Shown: positions 9,033 through 18,085, counted from the first letter of the stretch. The stretch: DNA of 64,000 bases from Flavobacterium limnosediminis JC2902 (GCF_000498535.1 NZ_AVGG01000017.1:62001-126000); one strand, 5' to 3'. A program made the numbers and translations. Notes: generated from the letters alone by a model not told the origin.

Positions 9033-9168
9033 ACGGTTTTTGATTTGTTATTTGAATTTATTCATCCGTGAGAAGAGAATCTATTCGATAGTCGTTTCTA
9101 CTTGTATAGTGAAAGGGTAATAGTAAATCAAGTACTGTATTGAGGCCTGTAAAAAGGCCTCTTTTTTT
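9033..9168 (+). ncRNA. candidate 6S-like regulatory RNA
   Basis: An independent transcription unit with no ORF. A Bacteroidetes-type -7 box, TAACTTTA (9021-9028), would place the start at about 9033. Positions 9033-9052 pair with 9119-9138 as a 20-position stem with one T-T mismatch and four G-U wobbles. Inside is a nearly symmetric unpaired bubble (9053-9070 and 9100-9118), then an apical arm (9071-9075 with 9095-9099; CTAT/ATAG at 9081-9091). A GC-rich terminator hairpin (GAGGCCT/AGGCCTC, 9142-9161) and T-run follow. A closing stem, a central bubble and a terminal stem are the defining architecture of 6S RNA, which binds RNA polymerase holoenzyme. No sequence-level family match was made. 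Confidence 0.6.
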
Positions 9169-9257
9169 GTTGTTAATACTTCTCTTATTTCTGAATGTCT
9201 GCCAAATCCTAACTGTTTTATTAATAAAAGTCGTAATTTTAGCGTAATAAAAGTACG

Positions 9258-9818
9258 ATGAAAGTATATATTAAAAATATGGTTTGCCACCGATGCATTT
9301 TGGCAGTGGAAACAATTCTGAACAATTTGAATCTTGATTATAAAAGTGTCACTTTAGGCGAAATCGAGTTTCAGCATCCGTTAACCGCCGATACGAGAGA
9401 AAAAATGGCACAGCAACTTGAAACGATTGGCTTTGAACTCATCGACGATAAAAAACATCAGTTAATTGAGCGTATTAAAAATTATATCGTGCAGTTTATT
9501 CATCACGATAAGGAACTTCTGAAAATTAATTTATCCGATTTTTTAGCTAATGAATTAGGTTACGAATACAATTACCTGAGCAATTTGTTTTCGGAAGTGG
9601 AAGGAACGACCATCGAAAAATATGTTATTCTGCAGAAAATTGAAAAGGTAAAAGAACTCATTGTGTATGATGAACTTTCATTGAAAGAAATCGCGAACCA
9701 ATTAGGGTACAGCAGTGTGGCTTATCTGAGCAATCAGTTTAAAAAAGTAACCGGATTAACGCCTTCGCATTTCAAATCGATAGGACAACAGAAAAGAATT
9801 CCGCTTGACCATCTGTAA
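9258..9818 (+). CDS. AraC-family regulator with N-terminal metal-binding (HMA-like) domain
   Basis: 186 aa. The first ~70 residues resemble an HMA metal-binding fold with a CxxC pair (MKVYIKNMVCHRCILAVETILN). The C-terminal ~100 residues are an AraC DNA-binding domain with two HTH motifs (LSLKEIANQLGYSSVAYLSNQFKKVTGLTPSHFK). It stands directly upstream of, and in the same direction as, the copper ATPase and oxidase genes, so it is very probably their copper-responsive activator. The metal-sensing role of CHRC is inference from fold and context. Confidence 0.85.
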   Translation: MKVYIKNMVCHRCILAVETILNNLNLDYKSVTLGEIEFQHPLTADTREKMAQQLETIGFELIDDKKHQLIERIKNYIVQFIHHDKELLKINLSDFLANELGYEYNYLSNLFSEVEGTTIEKYVILQKIEKVKELIVYDELSLKEIANQLGYSSVAYLSNQFKKVTGLTPSHFKSIGQQKRIPLDHL

Positions 9819-9823
9819 AAGTT

Positions 9824-9834
9824 ACAACTCGTGA
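9824..9834. promoter_or_regulatory. possible regulator site upstream of copA
   Basis: ACAAC-T-CGTGA. A near copy, ACAAC-AA-CGTGA, lies at 12351-12362 upstream of the second copper unit. Shared placement before two copper transcription units suggests an operator for the AraC-type regulator. This is inference from two short matches. Confidence 0.3.
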
Positions 9835-9900
9835 TGTGAATCCTGTAATACTTTCTCTTGTTAGTTGACGGAACTTTGTGTTATCAAATACTAAGAGATT

Positions 9901-12321
9901 ATGGAAACACATGATAAAATACTGACTATCCCTCTTGAAGGCGTTCACAGCGAGCATTGTGCGTTGATTGTGGATGATGTACTTGCTAAGACCGAAGGCG
10001 TTTTATCCCACAAAGTGGAACTCAACAACCATCAGGCGAAAATAGACGTAGATTCAAAACAATTCAAATTAGGACAACTCACCAAAAACATTCGTGATTT
10101 AGGCTATGATGTTACTACCGTTAAAAAAAGTTTCCCGGTAGAAGGAATGACCTGTGCTTCCTGCGCCGTGAGTGTGGAAAGCATCCTGTCTTTTGAAGAG
10201 GGTGTCATTTCTTCATCGGTAAATTATGCCAATGCAACGGCTACGGTAGAATATGTCCCCGGAATTGCAAAGTTGGAAAATTTTAAAAAGGCAATCCAAA
10301 GCATCGGTTACGATTTAATTATTGGCGAATCAGAAAATCAGGAAGCCGAAATCGAAGAACGCCAAAACGAACAATTCACACTATTAAAAAAACGAACCAT
10401 TGCAGCCGCCCTGTTCACATTGCCGGTATTTGTTATCGGAATGTTTTTTATGGAGATGCCTTATGCGAATTGGATCATGTGGGCGTTTTCCACTCCGGTT
10501 TTGTTTTGGTTCGGAAAAAATTTCTTCATCAATGCCTGGAAACAAGCCAAACACCGCAAAGCCAATATGGATACATTGGTGGCATTAAGTACCGGTATCG
10601 CTTATCTTTTCAGCGTTTTTAATACGTTAAATCCCGATTTTTGGTACAGTCGCGGTTTACACGCCCATGTATATTTTGAAGCTGCCACGGTAGTTGTCAC
10701 TTTTATTCTTCTCGGGAAAGTACTGGAAGAACGTGCCAAAGGGAATACTGCTTCGGCAATAAAAAAACTAATGGGGCTACAACCAAAAACCGTTACCCGA
10801 TTAAATCAAGAAGGTAATCAGGAGGAAGTAAAAATCAGTAATGTTGTTTTAGGCGATGTGCTTCTGGCAAAACCAGGTGAGAAAATCGCTGTTGACGGGA
10901 AAGTCATTTCCGGAACTTCGTTTGTGGATGAAAGCATGATTTCCGGGGAACCTGTTCCGATTGCTAAAAGTGTTGATGATTCAGTTTTCGCGGGAACCAT
11001 CAATCAGAAAGGAAGTTTGCAATACACGGCAGAAAAAATTGGTGCGGAAACATTGCTCTCCCAAATTATTCAGATGGTGCAAAATGCGCAAGGCAGTAAG
11101 GCGCCGGTGCAAAAACTGGTCGATAAAATAGCCGGAATCTTTGTGCCGATTGTTCTGGTGATTTCATTGCTGACGTTACTGGCTTGGATTATTTTAGGAG
11201 GCGAAAACGGATTGACACACGGACTTTTAACCATGGTTGCTGTATTGGTAATCGCCTGTCCGTGCGCTTTAGGACTGGCAACCCCAACCGCGATTATGGT
11301 CGGAGTAGGGAAAGGTGCCGAAAAAGGAATTCTCATTAAAGACGCCGAAAGTCTGGAACTCGCACAAAAGATTGATACCGTGATTTTTGATAAAACAGGT
11401 ACGCTTACCGAAGGAAAACCGTCTGTAGTAGCTTCGTTGTGGAAAGAAGAAAATAAAAAAAATGCTGCAGTTTTATTTTCCATTGAACAACAATCGGAAC
11501 ATCCTTTGGCGGAAGCCGTGGTTAAAAACTATTCGGGAGTTACACCATTACTGGTTTCGGATTTTGAAAGCATGACGGGATTCGGCGTAAAAGCGAAAGT
11601 AGAAGGGCAATCCTATTTTGTTGGGAATAAACGGCTTTTGGATGAAAACAATATTGCAACGGACGGTTACTATACCGAGTTCATCGCAAAACATTCGGAG
11701 TTGGCGCACACCCTTTTATATTTTTCGGATTCCGATAAAGTGTTAGCCGTAATCGCCGTAGCCGATCAGATTAAAGAATCCTCGATTGAAGCCATAGCCC
11801 AACTGAAAGAGCAGGGGATAGAAGTGATTATGCTTACCGGAGATAATGAACAAACAGCTGCATCGGTAGCCAAAACCGTCGGATTGAACCGATACAAAGC
11901 GGGAATATTGCCCGAAGATAAATTGTCTTTTGTAAAAACCCTGCAATCGGAAGGAAAAGTGGTTGCGATGGTGGGCGACGGTATCAACGACAGTGCCGCT
12001 TTAGCTCAGGCCAATGTGAGTATCGCCATGGGAAAAGGATCAGATATTGCGATGGATGTGGCGCACATGACCATCATCTCTTCCGATTTGCTGAAAGTGC
12101 CCCAAGCCATAAAACTTTCCAGACAAACGGTAGCGACCATAAAACAGAACCTGTTCTGGGCTTTCATTTATAACATAATCGGTATCCCTATAGCCGCAGG
12201 GATTTTATATCCGATAAACGGATTTTTGCTGAACCCGATGATTGCGGGAGCTGCCATGGCGATGAGTTCCGTCAGCGTGGTTAGTAACAGTCTGCGGCTG
12301 AAGTTTAAAAAATTACAGTAA
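9901..12321 (+). CDS. copA: copper-translocating P1B-type ATPase CopA
   Basis: 806 aa inner-membrane copper exporter. Two N-terminal HMA-like domains are present. The first (residues ~5-75) has lost its CxxC, with HSEHC in its place; the second keeps GMTCASC near residue 81. Eight transmembrane helices include the CPC copper site (IACPCALGLATP, ~residue 448). The actuator motif is GEPVPI, the phosphorylation site DKTGTLTEG (~496), the HP motif EQQSEHPLAEA and the hinge GDGINDSAAL (~692). All catalytic motifs are intact and length is normal. Cu(I) is the expected substrate from the CPC motif. Confidence 0.95.
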   Translation: METHDKILTIPLEGVHSEHCALIVDDVLAKTEGVLSHKVELNNHQAKIDVDSKQFKLGQLTKNIRDLGYDVTTVKKSFPVEGMTCASCAVSVESILSFEEGVISSSVNYANATATVEYVPGIAKLENFKKAIQSIGYDLIIGESENQEAEIEERQNEQFTLLKKRTIAAALFTLPVFVIGMFFMEMPYANWIMWAFSTPVLFWFGKNFFINAWKQAKHRKANMDTLVALSTGIAYLFSVFNTLNPDFWYSRGLHAHVYFEAATVVVTFILLGKVLEERAKGNTASAIKKLMGLQPKTVTRLNQEGNQEEVKISNVVLGDVLLAKPGEKIAVDGKVISGTSFVDESMISGEPVPIAKSVDDSVFAGTINQKGSLQYTAEKIGAETLLSQIIQMVQNAQGSKAPVQKLVDKIAGIFVPIVLVISLLTLLAWIILGGENGLTHGLLTMVAVLVIACPCALGLATPTAIMVGVGKGAEKGILIKDAESLELAQKIDTVIFDKTGTLTEGKPSVVASLWKEENKKNAAVLFSIEQQSEHPLAEAVVKNYSGVTPLLVSDFESMTGFGVKAKVEGQSYFVGNKRLLDENNIATDGYYTEFIAKHSELAHTLLYFSDSDKVLAVIAVADQIKESSIEAIAQLKEQGIEVIMLTGDNEQTAASVAKTVGLNRYKAGILPEDKLSFVKTLQSEGKVVAMVGDGINDSAALAQANVSIAMGKGSDIAMDVAHMTIISSDLLKVPQAIKLSRQTVATIKQNLFWAFIYNIIGIPIAAGILYPINGFLLNPMIAGAAMAMSSVSVVSNSLRLKFKKLQ

Positions 12322-12350
12322 ATTTTACAAAACAAGGTTGTAATAGTATA

Positions 12351-12362
12351 ACAACAACGTGA
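12351..12362. promoter_or_regulatory. possible regulator site upstream of the HMA/DUF3347/MCO unit
   Basis: ACAAC-AA-CGTGA, matching the site at 9824-9834. A promoter-like GAAATTTGTA follows at 12374, compared with GAACTTTGTG upstream of copA. Confidence 0.3.
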
Positions 12363-12410
12363 CAACAACTTCCGAAATTTGTATAAGAATAATCACTAAA
12401 TTACAATGCA

Positions 12411-12632
12411 ATGAAAACGAAACAATTCAAAACTAATATCAACTGTTCCGGCTGTATCGCCAAAGTGACTCCGTTCTTAAATCCGTTATTGGGAGAAAAG
12501 CAATGGGAAGTGGATACGGCAAATAAAGATAAAATTCTAACCGTACCTGCTGAGAATCTGGATGAAAAAACACTTTTGGAACAGGTTAAAAACGCCGGAT
12601 TCAAAATCGAACTATTAACTGAAAACAAATAA
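12411..12632 (+). CDS. HMA-domain copper chaperone
   Basis: 73 aa, a single ferredoxin-like HMA domain. The metal site is CSGC (TNINCSGCIAKVTPFLNPLLG) near residue 14. It is the size of CopZ/Atx1-type chaperones, which hand Cu(I) to the ATPase N-terminal domain. It is followed after 3 nt by the DUF3347 gene and lies downstream of copA, so a copper delivery role is well supported by context. Confidence 0.85.
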   Translation: MKTKQFKTNINCSGCIAKVTPFLNPLLGEKQWEVDTANKDKILTVPAENLDEKTLLEQVKNAGFKIELLTENK

Positions 12633-12635
12633 ATT

Positions 12636-13106
12636 ATGAAGACTTTATTTTTAATTCTGATGAGTTGGGCCGGAATGGTGACAACTCAGGCACAAAGCAA
12701 AGATTGGAATCAATTGCTTAAGGACTATTTGGTTCTCGAAGATGCTTTGGTCGCTTCAAATGTAAACGATGCCAAAGACGCGATGGGAAGAATGCAGAAA
12801 GAAGTACTGCAGTTACAACCCGAAGCCTCCGGAAAAGCCTATCAAAAAGAACTGAAATTTTTGGCAGCTTATCTGGACTTATATGCCAAATCAGATTCAT
12901 TGGACGAAATCAGAACCGGATTCGGGAAAATATCAGGATCCATGATTGCCTTGGCAGATCAGAAAGTATTTGGCAGCGATACGTTGTACGTACTATTTTG
13001 CCCTATGAAAAAAACCAGTTGGCTCGATGACACCAAAGACGTTAAGAATCCGTATTACGGAAAAGCTATGCTAACCTGTGGTAGTGTAAAGAAAACAATC
13101 AACTAA
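12636..13106 (+). CDS. DUF3347 exported copper-associated protein
   Basis: 156 aa with a signal peptide (MKTLFLILMSWAGMVTTQAQ). The domain ends in the family hallmark FCPMKKTSWLDDTKDVKNPYYGKAMLTCGSV, whose Met, Cys and Trp residues are typical of DUF3347 proteins associated with copper efflux systems in Bacteroidetes. A periplasmic copper-binding role is the usual proposal. It is sandwiched between the chaperone and the multicopper oxidase in a tight operon. Confidence 0.8.
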   Translation: MKTLFLILMSWAGMVTTQAQSKDWNQLLKDYLVLEDALVASNVNDAKDAMGRMQKEVLQLQPEASGKAYQKELKFLAAYLDLYAKSDSLDEIRTGFGKISGSMIALADQKVFGSDTLYVLFCPMKKTSWLDDTKDVKNPYYGKAMLTCGSVKKTIN

Positions 13107-13118
13107 AAGATAAAGATT

Positions 13119-15308
13119 ATGAAAAGGCTGTTCCTTCTGTTGTTTTTAACGAACTTCTCTTTTGCTGTAATCGGACAAACGGTAAAGCGTTACGATCTGC
13201 ATATCAAAGATACGTTGGTGAATTTCACCGGAAAAACAAAACCCGGAATAGCTATTAACGGTCAGATTCCGGCACCCACTTTGGAGTTTACCGAAGGGGA
13301 TACCACCGAAATCCACGTTCACAATCACATGCACCACGAAACGTCTTTGCATTGGCACGGACTCATTTTACCCAATGAAATGGACGGAGTGCCGTATCTG
13401 ACCACAGCGCCCATCAAATCCCATTCTGAGGCAGTTTACCGTTTTCCGATAGTGCAAAACGGAACCTATTGGTACCATTCACATACGATGTTGCAAGAGC
13501 AGATAGGCATGTACGGTGCTTTAATCATTCATAAAAAAGAACCTTCTGCGATTAAGGAGAAAGTAGTCTTGTTAAGCGACTGGAGCGATGAAAATCCTAA
13601 CCAAATTGAACGTTCCCTGCATCAGGCAACCGATTGGTATGCGATAAAAAAAGGCGCAACGCAAAATTATGCTCAGGCCATAAAAGAAGGTCATTTCACT
13701 ACAAAATTGGAAAACGAATGGAAACGCATGATGGCCATGGACGTGAGCGACGTTTATTATGAAAACTTTCTGGTGAATGGCCGTCTTTCGGATGCGGTTT
13801 CCGATTTAAAGCCCGGAGAGAAAATCCGGTTGCGGGTAATTAACGGAAGTGCGTCGACTTACTTCTGGCTTCAATTTGCAGGCGGAAAGATGGAAGTGGT
13901 TGCCAGTGACGGTGCCGATGTAAAACCTGTAGCTGTTGACCGGTTGATTGTAGGGGTTTCCGAATCGTATGATATTCTGATTACGATGCCTGAAAAAGGG
14001 AGTTATGAGTTTCTAGCCACTTCAGAAGACAGAACCGGAAGCGTTTCGCTTTGGTTAGGTGAAGGAAATAAGATGCCGATGAAACCCATGAAACGTTTAC
14101 AGTATTTTGAAGGTATGAAAATGATGAACGACATGATGACGGTAGGCGGAAAAATGAATGATATGGGGATGAACATGAGTCTGCAGCAAATGGATATGAA
14201 CGCCGTGATGTATCCTGAGATTACAGGAAGTACTTCTGATGAGAAGAGTAATACTTCCGAAGAAAGCCATCACAATCATAAAGAAATGTCGGAGGAAGAA
14301 AAGGTGACGCTGAATTACAATATGCTGCAATCGGTAACCAAATCAACATTGCCCGATGCGCCTTTTCGGGAATTTACGTTCGAATTAACAGGAAACATGA
14401 ATCGCTATATCTGGACGATGGACAACAAAACGATATCCGAAGAAGATAAGATTCTGATCAAGAAAGGTGAAAACATCAGAATCACACTGAAAAACAATTC
14501 GATGATGCGCCATCCGATGCATTTACACGGCCATTTTTTCAGAATCGTCAACGAACACGGCGACTATTCTCCGCTGAAAAATGTAATGGATATCATGCCG
14601 ATGGAAACCAATGTGATTGAATTTCATGCTTCGGAAGATTATGGCGACTGGTATTTTCATTGTCATATTTTGTATCACATGATGTCGGGTATGGGAAAGA
14701 TTTTCAGTTATGAGAACTCGCCTTTAAATCCGGAATTGGGCGACCCGAAAAAAGCCTTGCGAAAAGTATATGCCGACGATCGCCGTTTTTATCTGGGTGC
14801 AGAAATCGGTCTGGAAAGCAACAGTAGCGATGGTGAAATTCGCTATTCAAACACAAGATGGATGCTGCAAACCGAATGGCATGTGGGTTTCCAAAAAGAA
14901 TATGGTTATGAAAACGAACTTCGGTTTGGCCGTCTTTTAGGTGTAAATCAGTTTTTGATGCCTTATGTAGGTTGGGATTTTCGTTATCGACCGGGAGGTG
15001 AAACCGAAACAAATGTATTCAATCAGACCAATACGAAAGATAAGCGAAGTGTTTTTTCCATGGGATTACAATATACTTTACCGTGGTTTATTGTTACCGA
15101 TGGCCGGATCGATACAGATGGAAAAGTCAGAGTATCGTTTTCCCGCGACGACATTCCGGTTACCGAAAGATTGCGCTTACGTGCTATGTGGAATACGGAT
15201 AAAGAATGGACCGTTGGTGCGAAATACATCTTCACAAAATACTGGGCAGTATCGACGCATTACGATAGTGATATGCGATGGGGAGCCGGAATTACGTTTC
15301 AGTACTGA
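13119..15308 (+). CDS. multicopper oxidase fused to a CopB-like C-terminal domain
   Basis: 729 aa, exported (signal peptide to about residue 20). Residues ~25-530 form a three-cupredoxin oxidase with all copper-ligand motifs: HWHGLILPNEMDGV, YWYHSHTMLQEQ, HPMHLHGHFFRI and WYFHCHILYHMMSGM. A Met-rich segment (about residues 318-367) and a His patch (HHNHKE) suggest Cu(I) binding, as in PcoA/CopA oxidases. From about residue 534 the chain continues as ~195 residues of amphipathic strands ending AGITFQY, similar to CopB/PcoB outer-membrane proteins. The fused oxidase and barrel probably detoxify periplasmic copper at the outer membrane. Confidence 0.88.
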   Translation: MKRLFLLLFLTNFSFAVIGQTVKRYDLHIKDTLVNFTGKTKPGIAINGQIPAPTLEFTEGDTTEIHVHNHMHHETSLHWHGLILPNEMDGVPYLTTAPIKSHSEAVYRFPIVQNGTYWYHSHTMLQEQIGMYGALIIHKKEPSAIKEKVVLLSDWSDENPNQIERSLHQATDWYAIKKGATQNYAQAIKEGHFTTKLENEWKRMMAMDVSDVYYENFLVNGRLSDAVSDLKPGEKIRLRVINGSASTYFWLQFAGGKMEVVASDGADVKPVAVDRLIVGVSESYDILITMPEKGSYEFLATSEDRTGSVSLWLGEGNKMPMKPMKRLQYFEGMKMMNDMMTVGGKMNDMGMNMSLQQMDMNAVMYPEITGSTSDEKSNTSEESHHNHKEMSEEEKVTLNYNMLQSVTKSTLPDAPFREFTFELTGNMNRYIWTMDNKTISEEDKILIKKGENIRITLKNNSMMRHPMHLHGHFFRIVNEHGDYSPLKNVMDIMPMETNVIEFHASEDYGDWYFHCHILYHMMSGMGKIFSYENSPLNPELGDPKKALRKVYADDRRFYLGAEIGLESNSSDGEIRYSNTRWMLQTEWHVGFQKEYGYENELRFGRLLGVNQFLMPYVGWDFRYRPGGETETNVFNQTNTKDKRSVFSMGLQYTLPWFIVTDGRIDTDGKVRVSFSRDDIPVTERLRLRAMWNTDKEWTVGAKYIFTKYWAVSTHYDSDMRWGAGITFQY

Positions 15309-16134
15309 TTTTTGAAAAATCGAAATCTTTTGGTTTAGGCAGGGTTACGGTAAATGTGGTTCCGATGTTTTTTTCCGAATTTACGGCTATGTTTCCGTTA
15401 AGGTATTCGGCAGCTTCTTTAACGATATAAAGACCCAGCCCTGATCCCATATTATTATCGGTTACAAAAAACATATCGAAAATCTTTTGAAGGTGGTCTT
15501 TTTTGATTCCTACTCCGTTGTCTTCAATTTCCATTACATAACAGGAATCCTTTTCATGGGTTTTAATGGCAATGTGTTTAAACGGTTTATTGGCATCGGA
15601 ATATTTTACGGCATTGGATATCAGGTTGTTCAGGATGATCCGTAGTCTCAGACTGTCGGTTATGATTTCATCGGCTAAAATGTTCTTTGTGATGGTAATC
15701 GGGTTTTCCTCCTTTATGTGCTGGTGCTGGGAAATTGCCTCGTCAATTAATTTGTTTAAGCTGACCGATTCAATACAAACCTGATTTCGTTTGTTTCTGG
15801 AGTAATCAATAATGTCGCGTATAAACTGGTCTTGTTGGGTAAGACTTTGATGCATCAGATTGAGGTATTCTTTTATCTGACTAATATTGTCTTCTTTTTG
15901 GGCAATTTCGACTAATCCTTTTACTGAAATAATCGGAGAGCGCAAATCGTGGGATATGCTGTATACAAACTTATCGAGTTCTTTGTTGATATTTAACAGG
16001 TTGTTGTTTTGTACTTCCGTTTCCTGTTTGGAAAGCATCAGTTTTTTTAGTTTGGCCGAATAGTAAATCACCAGGATGCTGATAATCGCCAGAATAAAAA
16101 ATATAGCGGTGATGATGAGGTAGTTTTTTGCCAT
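15292..16134 (-). CDS. single-TM sensor histidine kinase
   Basis: 280 aa from the ATG at 16134; an upstream GTG at 16140 would add two residues. One N-terminal membrane helix is followed by a short coiled coil. The HisKA dimerisation box contains SISHDLRSPIISVKG, and the HATPase domain shows the N box (NLISNAVKYSD), G1 (IEDNGVGI) and G2 (GSGLGLYIVKEAA). There is no periplasmic sensor domain, so the stimulus must act at the membrane or in the cytoplasm. No response regulator lies nearby. Its 3' end overlaps the convergent multicopper oxidase gene by 17 nt. Confidence 0.9.
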   Translation of the reverse strand: MAKNYLIITAIFFILAIISILVIYYSAKLKKLMLSKQETEVQNNNLLNINKELDKFVYSISHDLRSPIISVKGLVEIAQKEDNISQIKEYLNLMHQSLTQQDQFIRDIIDYSRNKRNQVCIESVSLNKLIDEAISQHQHIKEENPITITKNILADEIITDSLRLRIILNNLISNAVKYSDANKPFKHIAIKTHEKDSCYVMEIEDNGVGIKKDHLQKIFDMFFVTDNNMGSGLGLYIVKEAAEYLNGNIAVNSEKNIGTTFTVTLPKPKDFDFSKISTET

Positions 16135-16278
16135 ACACACAATCAGTTAAATTGTTAAATATTTAACCAAATTAATGAAAAATTTTATAAAAAAATGAAT
16201 TATCGTAAGAAATATTCTTTATTTTTTTAAAAATTGAAATAATCGCCTATATTTTAAGGGTTTGTTTTTAAAACGAAA

Positions 16279-17118
16279 TTAGGCATTGAGTAATGTTTCA
16301 ATGTCAAATTTTTTCATTTTGAGGAAGGCTTCCACAACTTTTTGCGATTTTTCCGGATTGTTCATCAGATTTTCTAAAATTTCAGGAATAATTTGCCATG
16401 AAACGCCGTACTGGTCTTTCAGCCATCCACACATACTTTCTTCTCCGCCTTCGGTTAGTTTTTCCCAGAAATAATCAATTTCTTCCTGATTTTCACATTC
16501 CACCACAAAGGAAACCGCTTCGTTAAAACCGAATCCCTTTGCCAGACCGCTGTCCATAGCCATAAAAACATTTTTATTGAGTCGGAATTGCGCGTGTTTG
16601 ACTGTTCCGGCAACATCATGGTCGTCTTCAGTATATCTGAGGATGCCAATAATATCCGAGTTTTTAAATACCGAAGTATAGAAGTTAATTGCCTGTTCCG
16701 CTTTACCGTGAACATTTTCGGTGAACATTAGTGTTGGTGTAAATTTCTGACCCACATCGGCTAATTTTCCAAACGATAATTGCCAATTAACACCAAATTT
16801 ATCCTGCACCCATCCGTATTTTTCACTCCACTCATATTTATCCAATGCCATGAGAACCGATCCGTCGTCAATGAGAATGTTCCAGGCTTTCATGAGTTCT
16901 TCTTCGGTTTCACACACCACAAAAAAGGAAATGGAAGGGTTTATTTTAAATAGAGACCCACCGTTCAAACACATGAATTTTTGTCCGGCCGATTCAAAAG
17001 TCACCACTATCGGATTTTCGGCGGTAATTTCAGTATCATTGAAAACGGTGCAGTAAAAAGCAGCGGCGTCTTTAGCCTGATTGTCAAACCAAAGACAAGG
17101 ATAAATCGGATTTTTCAT
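16279..17118 (-). CDS. tandem PhnB-like VOC protein
   Basis: 279 aa with two PhnB/3-demethylubiquinone-methyltransferase-like VOC domains: residues 1-~125 (IYPCLWFDNQAKDAAAFYCTVF ... WVQDKFGVNWQLSFG) and ~130-275 (TPTLMFTENVHGKAEQAINFYTSVF ... WLKDQYGVSWQIIPE). The paired copies imply an intragenic duplication. Function of this family is mostly unknown. It is third in a minus-strand run with a VOC and an SRPBCC gene, a common stress-linked grouping. Confidence 0.88.
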   Translation of the reverse strand: MKNPIYPCLWFDNQAKDAAAFYCTVFNDTEITAENPIVVTFESAGQKFMCLNGGSLFKINPSISFFVVCETEEELMKAWNILIDDGSVLMALDKYEWSEKYGWVQDKFGVNWQLSFGKLADVGQKFTPTLMFTENVHGKAEQAINFYTSVFKNSDIIGILRYTEDDHDVAGTVKHAQFRLNKNVFMAMDSGLAKGFGFNEAVSFVVECENQEEIDYFWEKLTEGGEESMCGWLKDQYGVSWQIIPEILENLMNNPEKSQKVVEAFLKMKKFDIETLLNA

Positions 17119-17128
17119 TTTTCAGGTT

Positions 17129-17536
17129 TTATTGTTTCGGGAATTTGCTGATATCCATATAAAAAACTTCCCAACAATGACCATCAGGATCTTCAAAACT
17201 GCGCTGTTGCATAAAACCGTAATCTTTGGGTTCGGAATATTCAACGGCACCGGCTTTTACTGCTTTGTCTGCCATATCATTCATTTTTTCAGTACTTTCA
17301 AGTGAGAGGGAATTGATAACTTCGGTAGTTTTCGACGTATCGGCAATCTCTTTTACGATAAAATATTTAAACTTCTCATGCGTTAGCAGCATTACGAAAA
17401 TTTCCTCGCTGAAAACCATGCAGGCTGCGGTTTCATCTGTAAACTGCGGATTGTTGGTGAAACCGATTTTGGTGTAAAAATCCATTGCTTTGGCGAGGTC
17501 TTTTACCGGAAGATTGATGAAAATCTGTGATTTCAT
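17129..17536 (-). CDS. VOC (glyoxalase/bleomycin-resistance fold) protein
   Basis: 135 aa single VOC domain: IFINLPVKDLAKAMDFYTKIGFTNNP at the start, and GFMQQRSFEDPDGHCWEVFYMDISKFP at the end with the C-terminal H and E metal-ligand positions. It is a typical lactoylglutathione-lyase-like protein without a predictable substrate. It lies 10 nt upstream of the tandem PhnB gene and 17 nt downstream of the SRPBCC gene. Confidence 0.88.
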   Translation of the reverse strand: MKSQIFINLPVKDLAKAMDFYTKIGFTNNPQFTDETAACMVFSEEIFVMLLTHEKFKYFIVKEIADTSKTTEVINSLSLESTEKMNDMADKAVKAGAVEYSEPKDYGFMQQRSFEDPDGHCWEVFYMDISKFPKQ

Positions 17537-17553
17537 GTAGTGTGATTTTGTAT

Positions 17554-17979
17554 TTAGTTAGATTCCGTATATTTTTTAAAGTTGTTCAGTATGGATTGCC
17601 AGCCGCCTTGTTGTAATTCTACTGAGTTGGTTTCTTCTGCTTCAAAGCATTCTGTGATGACTGTTTCAATACCAACAGTTTCGAAATGAATCTGAACCTT
17701 CCGTCCGTCAGCAATGGTGTAATCGATAAATTTGTTTGTTTTAATTTTGTCGTAAATGCCTTCAAAATCAAATCCGAAACTTCCGTCTTTAGCTTCCATT
17801 CTGAAACTGAATTTACCTTCAGGGCGTAAATCATTACTGGCGTGAGGAGTATGCCAGTCGTCAGAGGCATTATTCCATTTTGTAATGTGTTTCGGAAGCG
17901 TCCAGAATTCCCATACTTTCTCGACGGGAGCATTTACTTTTGCAGAGATTGTAACAGTGGTTTTTTGTGTTGTTGTCAT
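17554..17979 (-). CDS. SRPBCC (AHSA1-type) domain protein
   Basis: 141 aa from the ATG at 17979 (MTTTQKTTVTISAKVNAP); an upstream in-frame ATG at 18021 adds 14 residues that do not belong to the fold. AHSA1/START-like signature: VNAPVEKVWEFWTLPKHITKWN and the C-terminal GGWQSILNNFKKYTES. It binds a hydrophobic ligand in a helix-grip fold, with unknown specificity. First gene of the three-gene VOC run. Confidence 0.88.
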   Translation of the reverse strand: MTTTQKTTVTISAKVNAPVEKVWEFWTLPKHITKWNNASDDWHTPHASNDLRPEGKFSFRMEAKDGSFGFDFEGIYDKIKTNKFIDYTIADGRKVQIHFETVGIETVITECFEAEETNSVELQQGGWQSILNNFKKYTESN

Positions 17980-18061
17980 TGTATCTTGTTTATAATGAAA
18001 CGAATAGTGAACGAGTGTCATAAAATTACGATACTTTTGGCAAGCGATAAAACATAAAATG

Positions 18062-18069
18062 TACTTTTG
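18062..18069 (+). promoter_or_regulatory. -7 box upstream of the pseudouridine synthase gene
   Basis: TACTTTTG matches TAnnTTTG and lies 16 nt before the ATG at 18086. Confidence 0.4.
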
Positions 18070-18085
18070 TAAAAAAAAATAGTCA

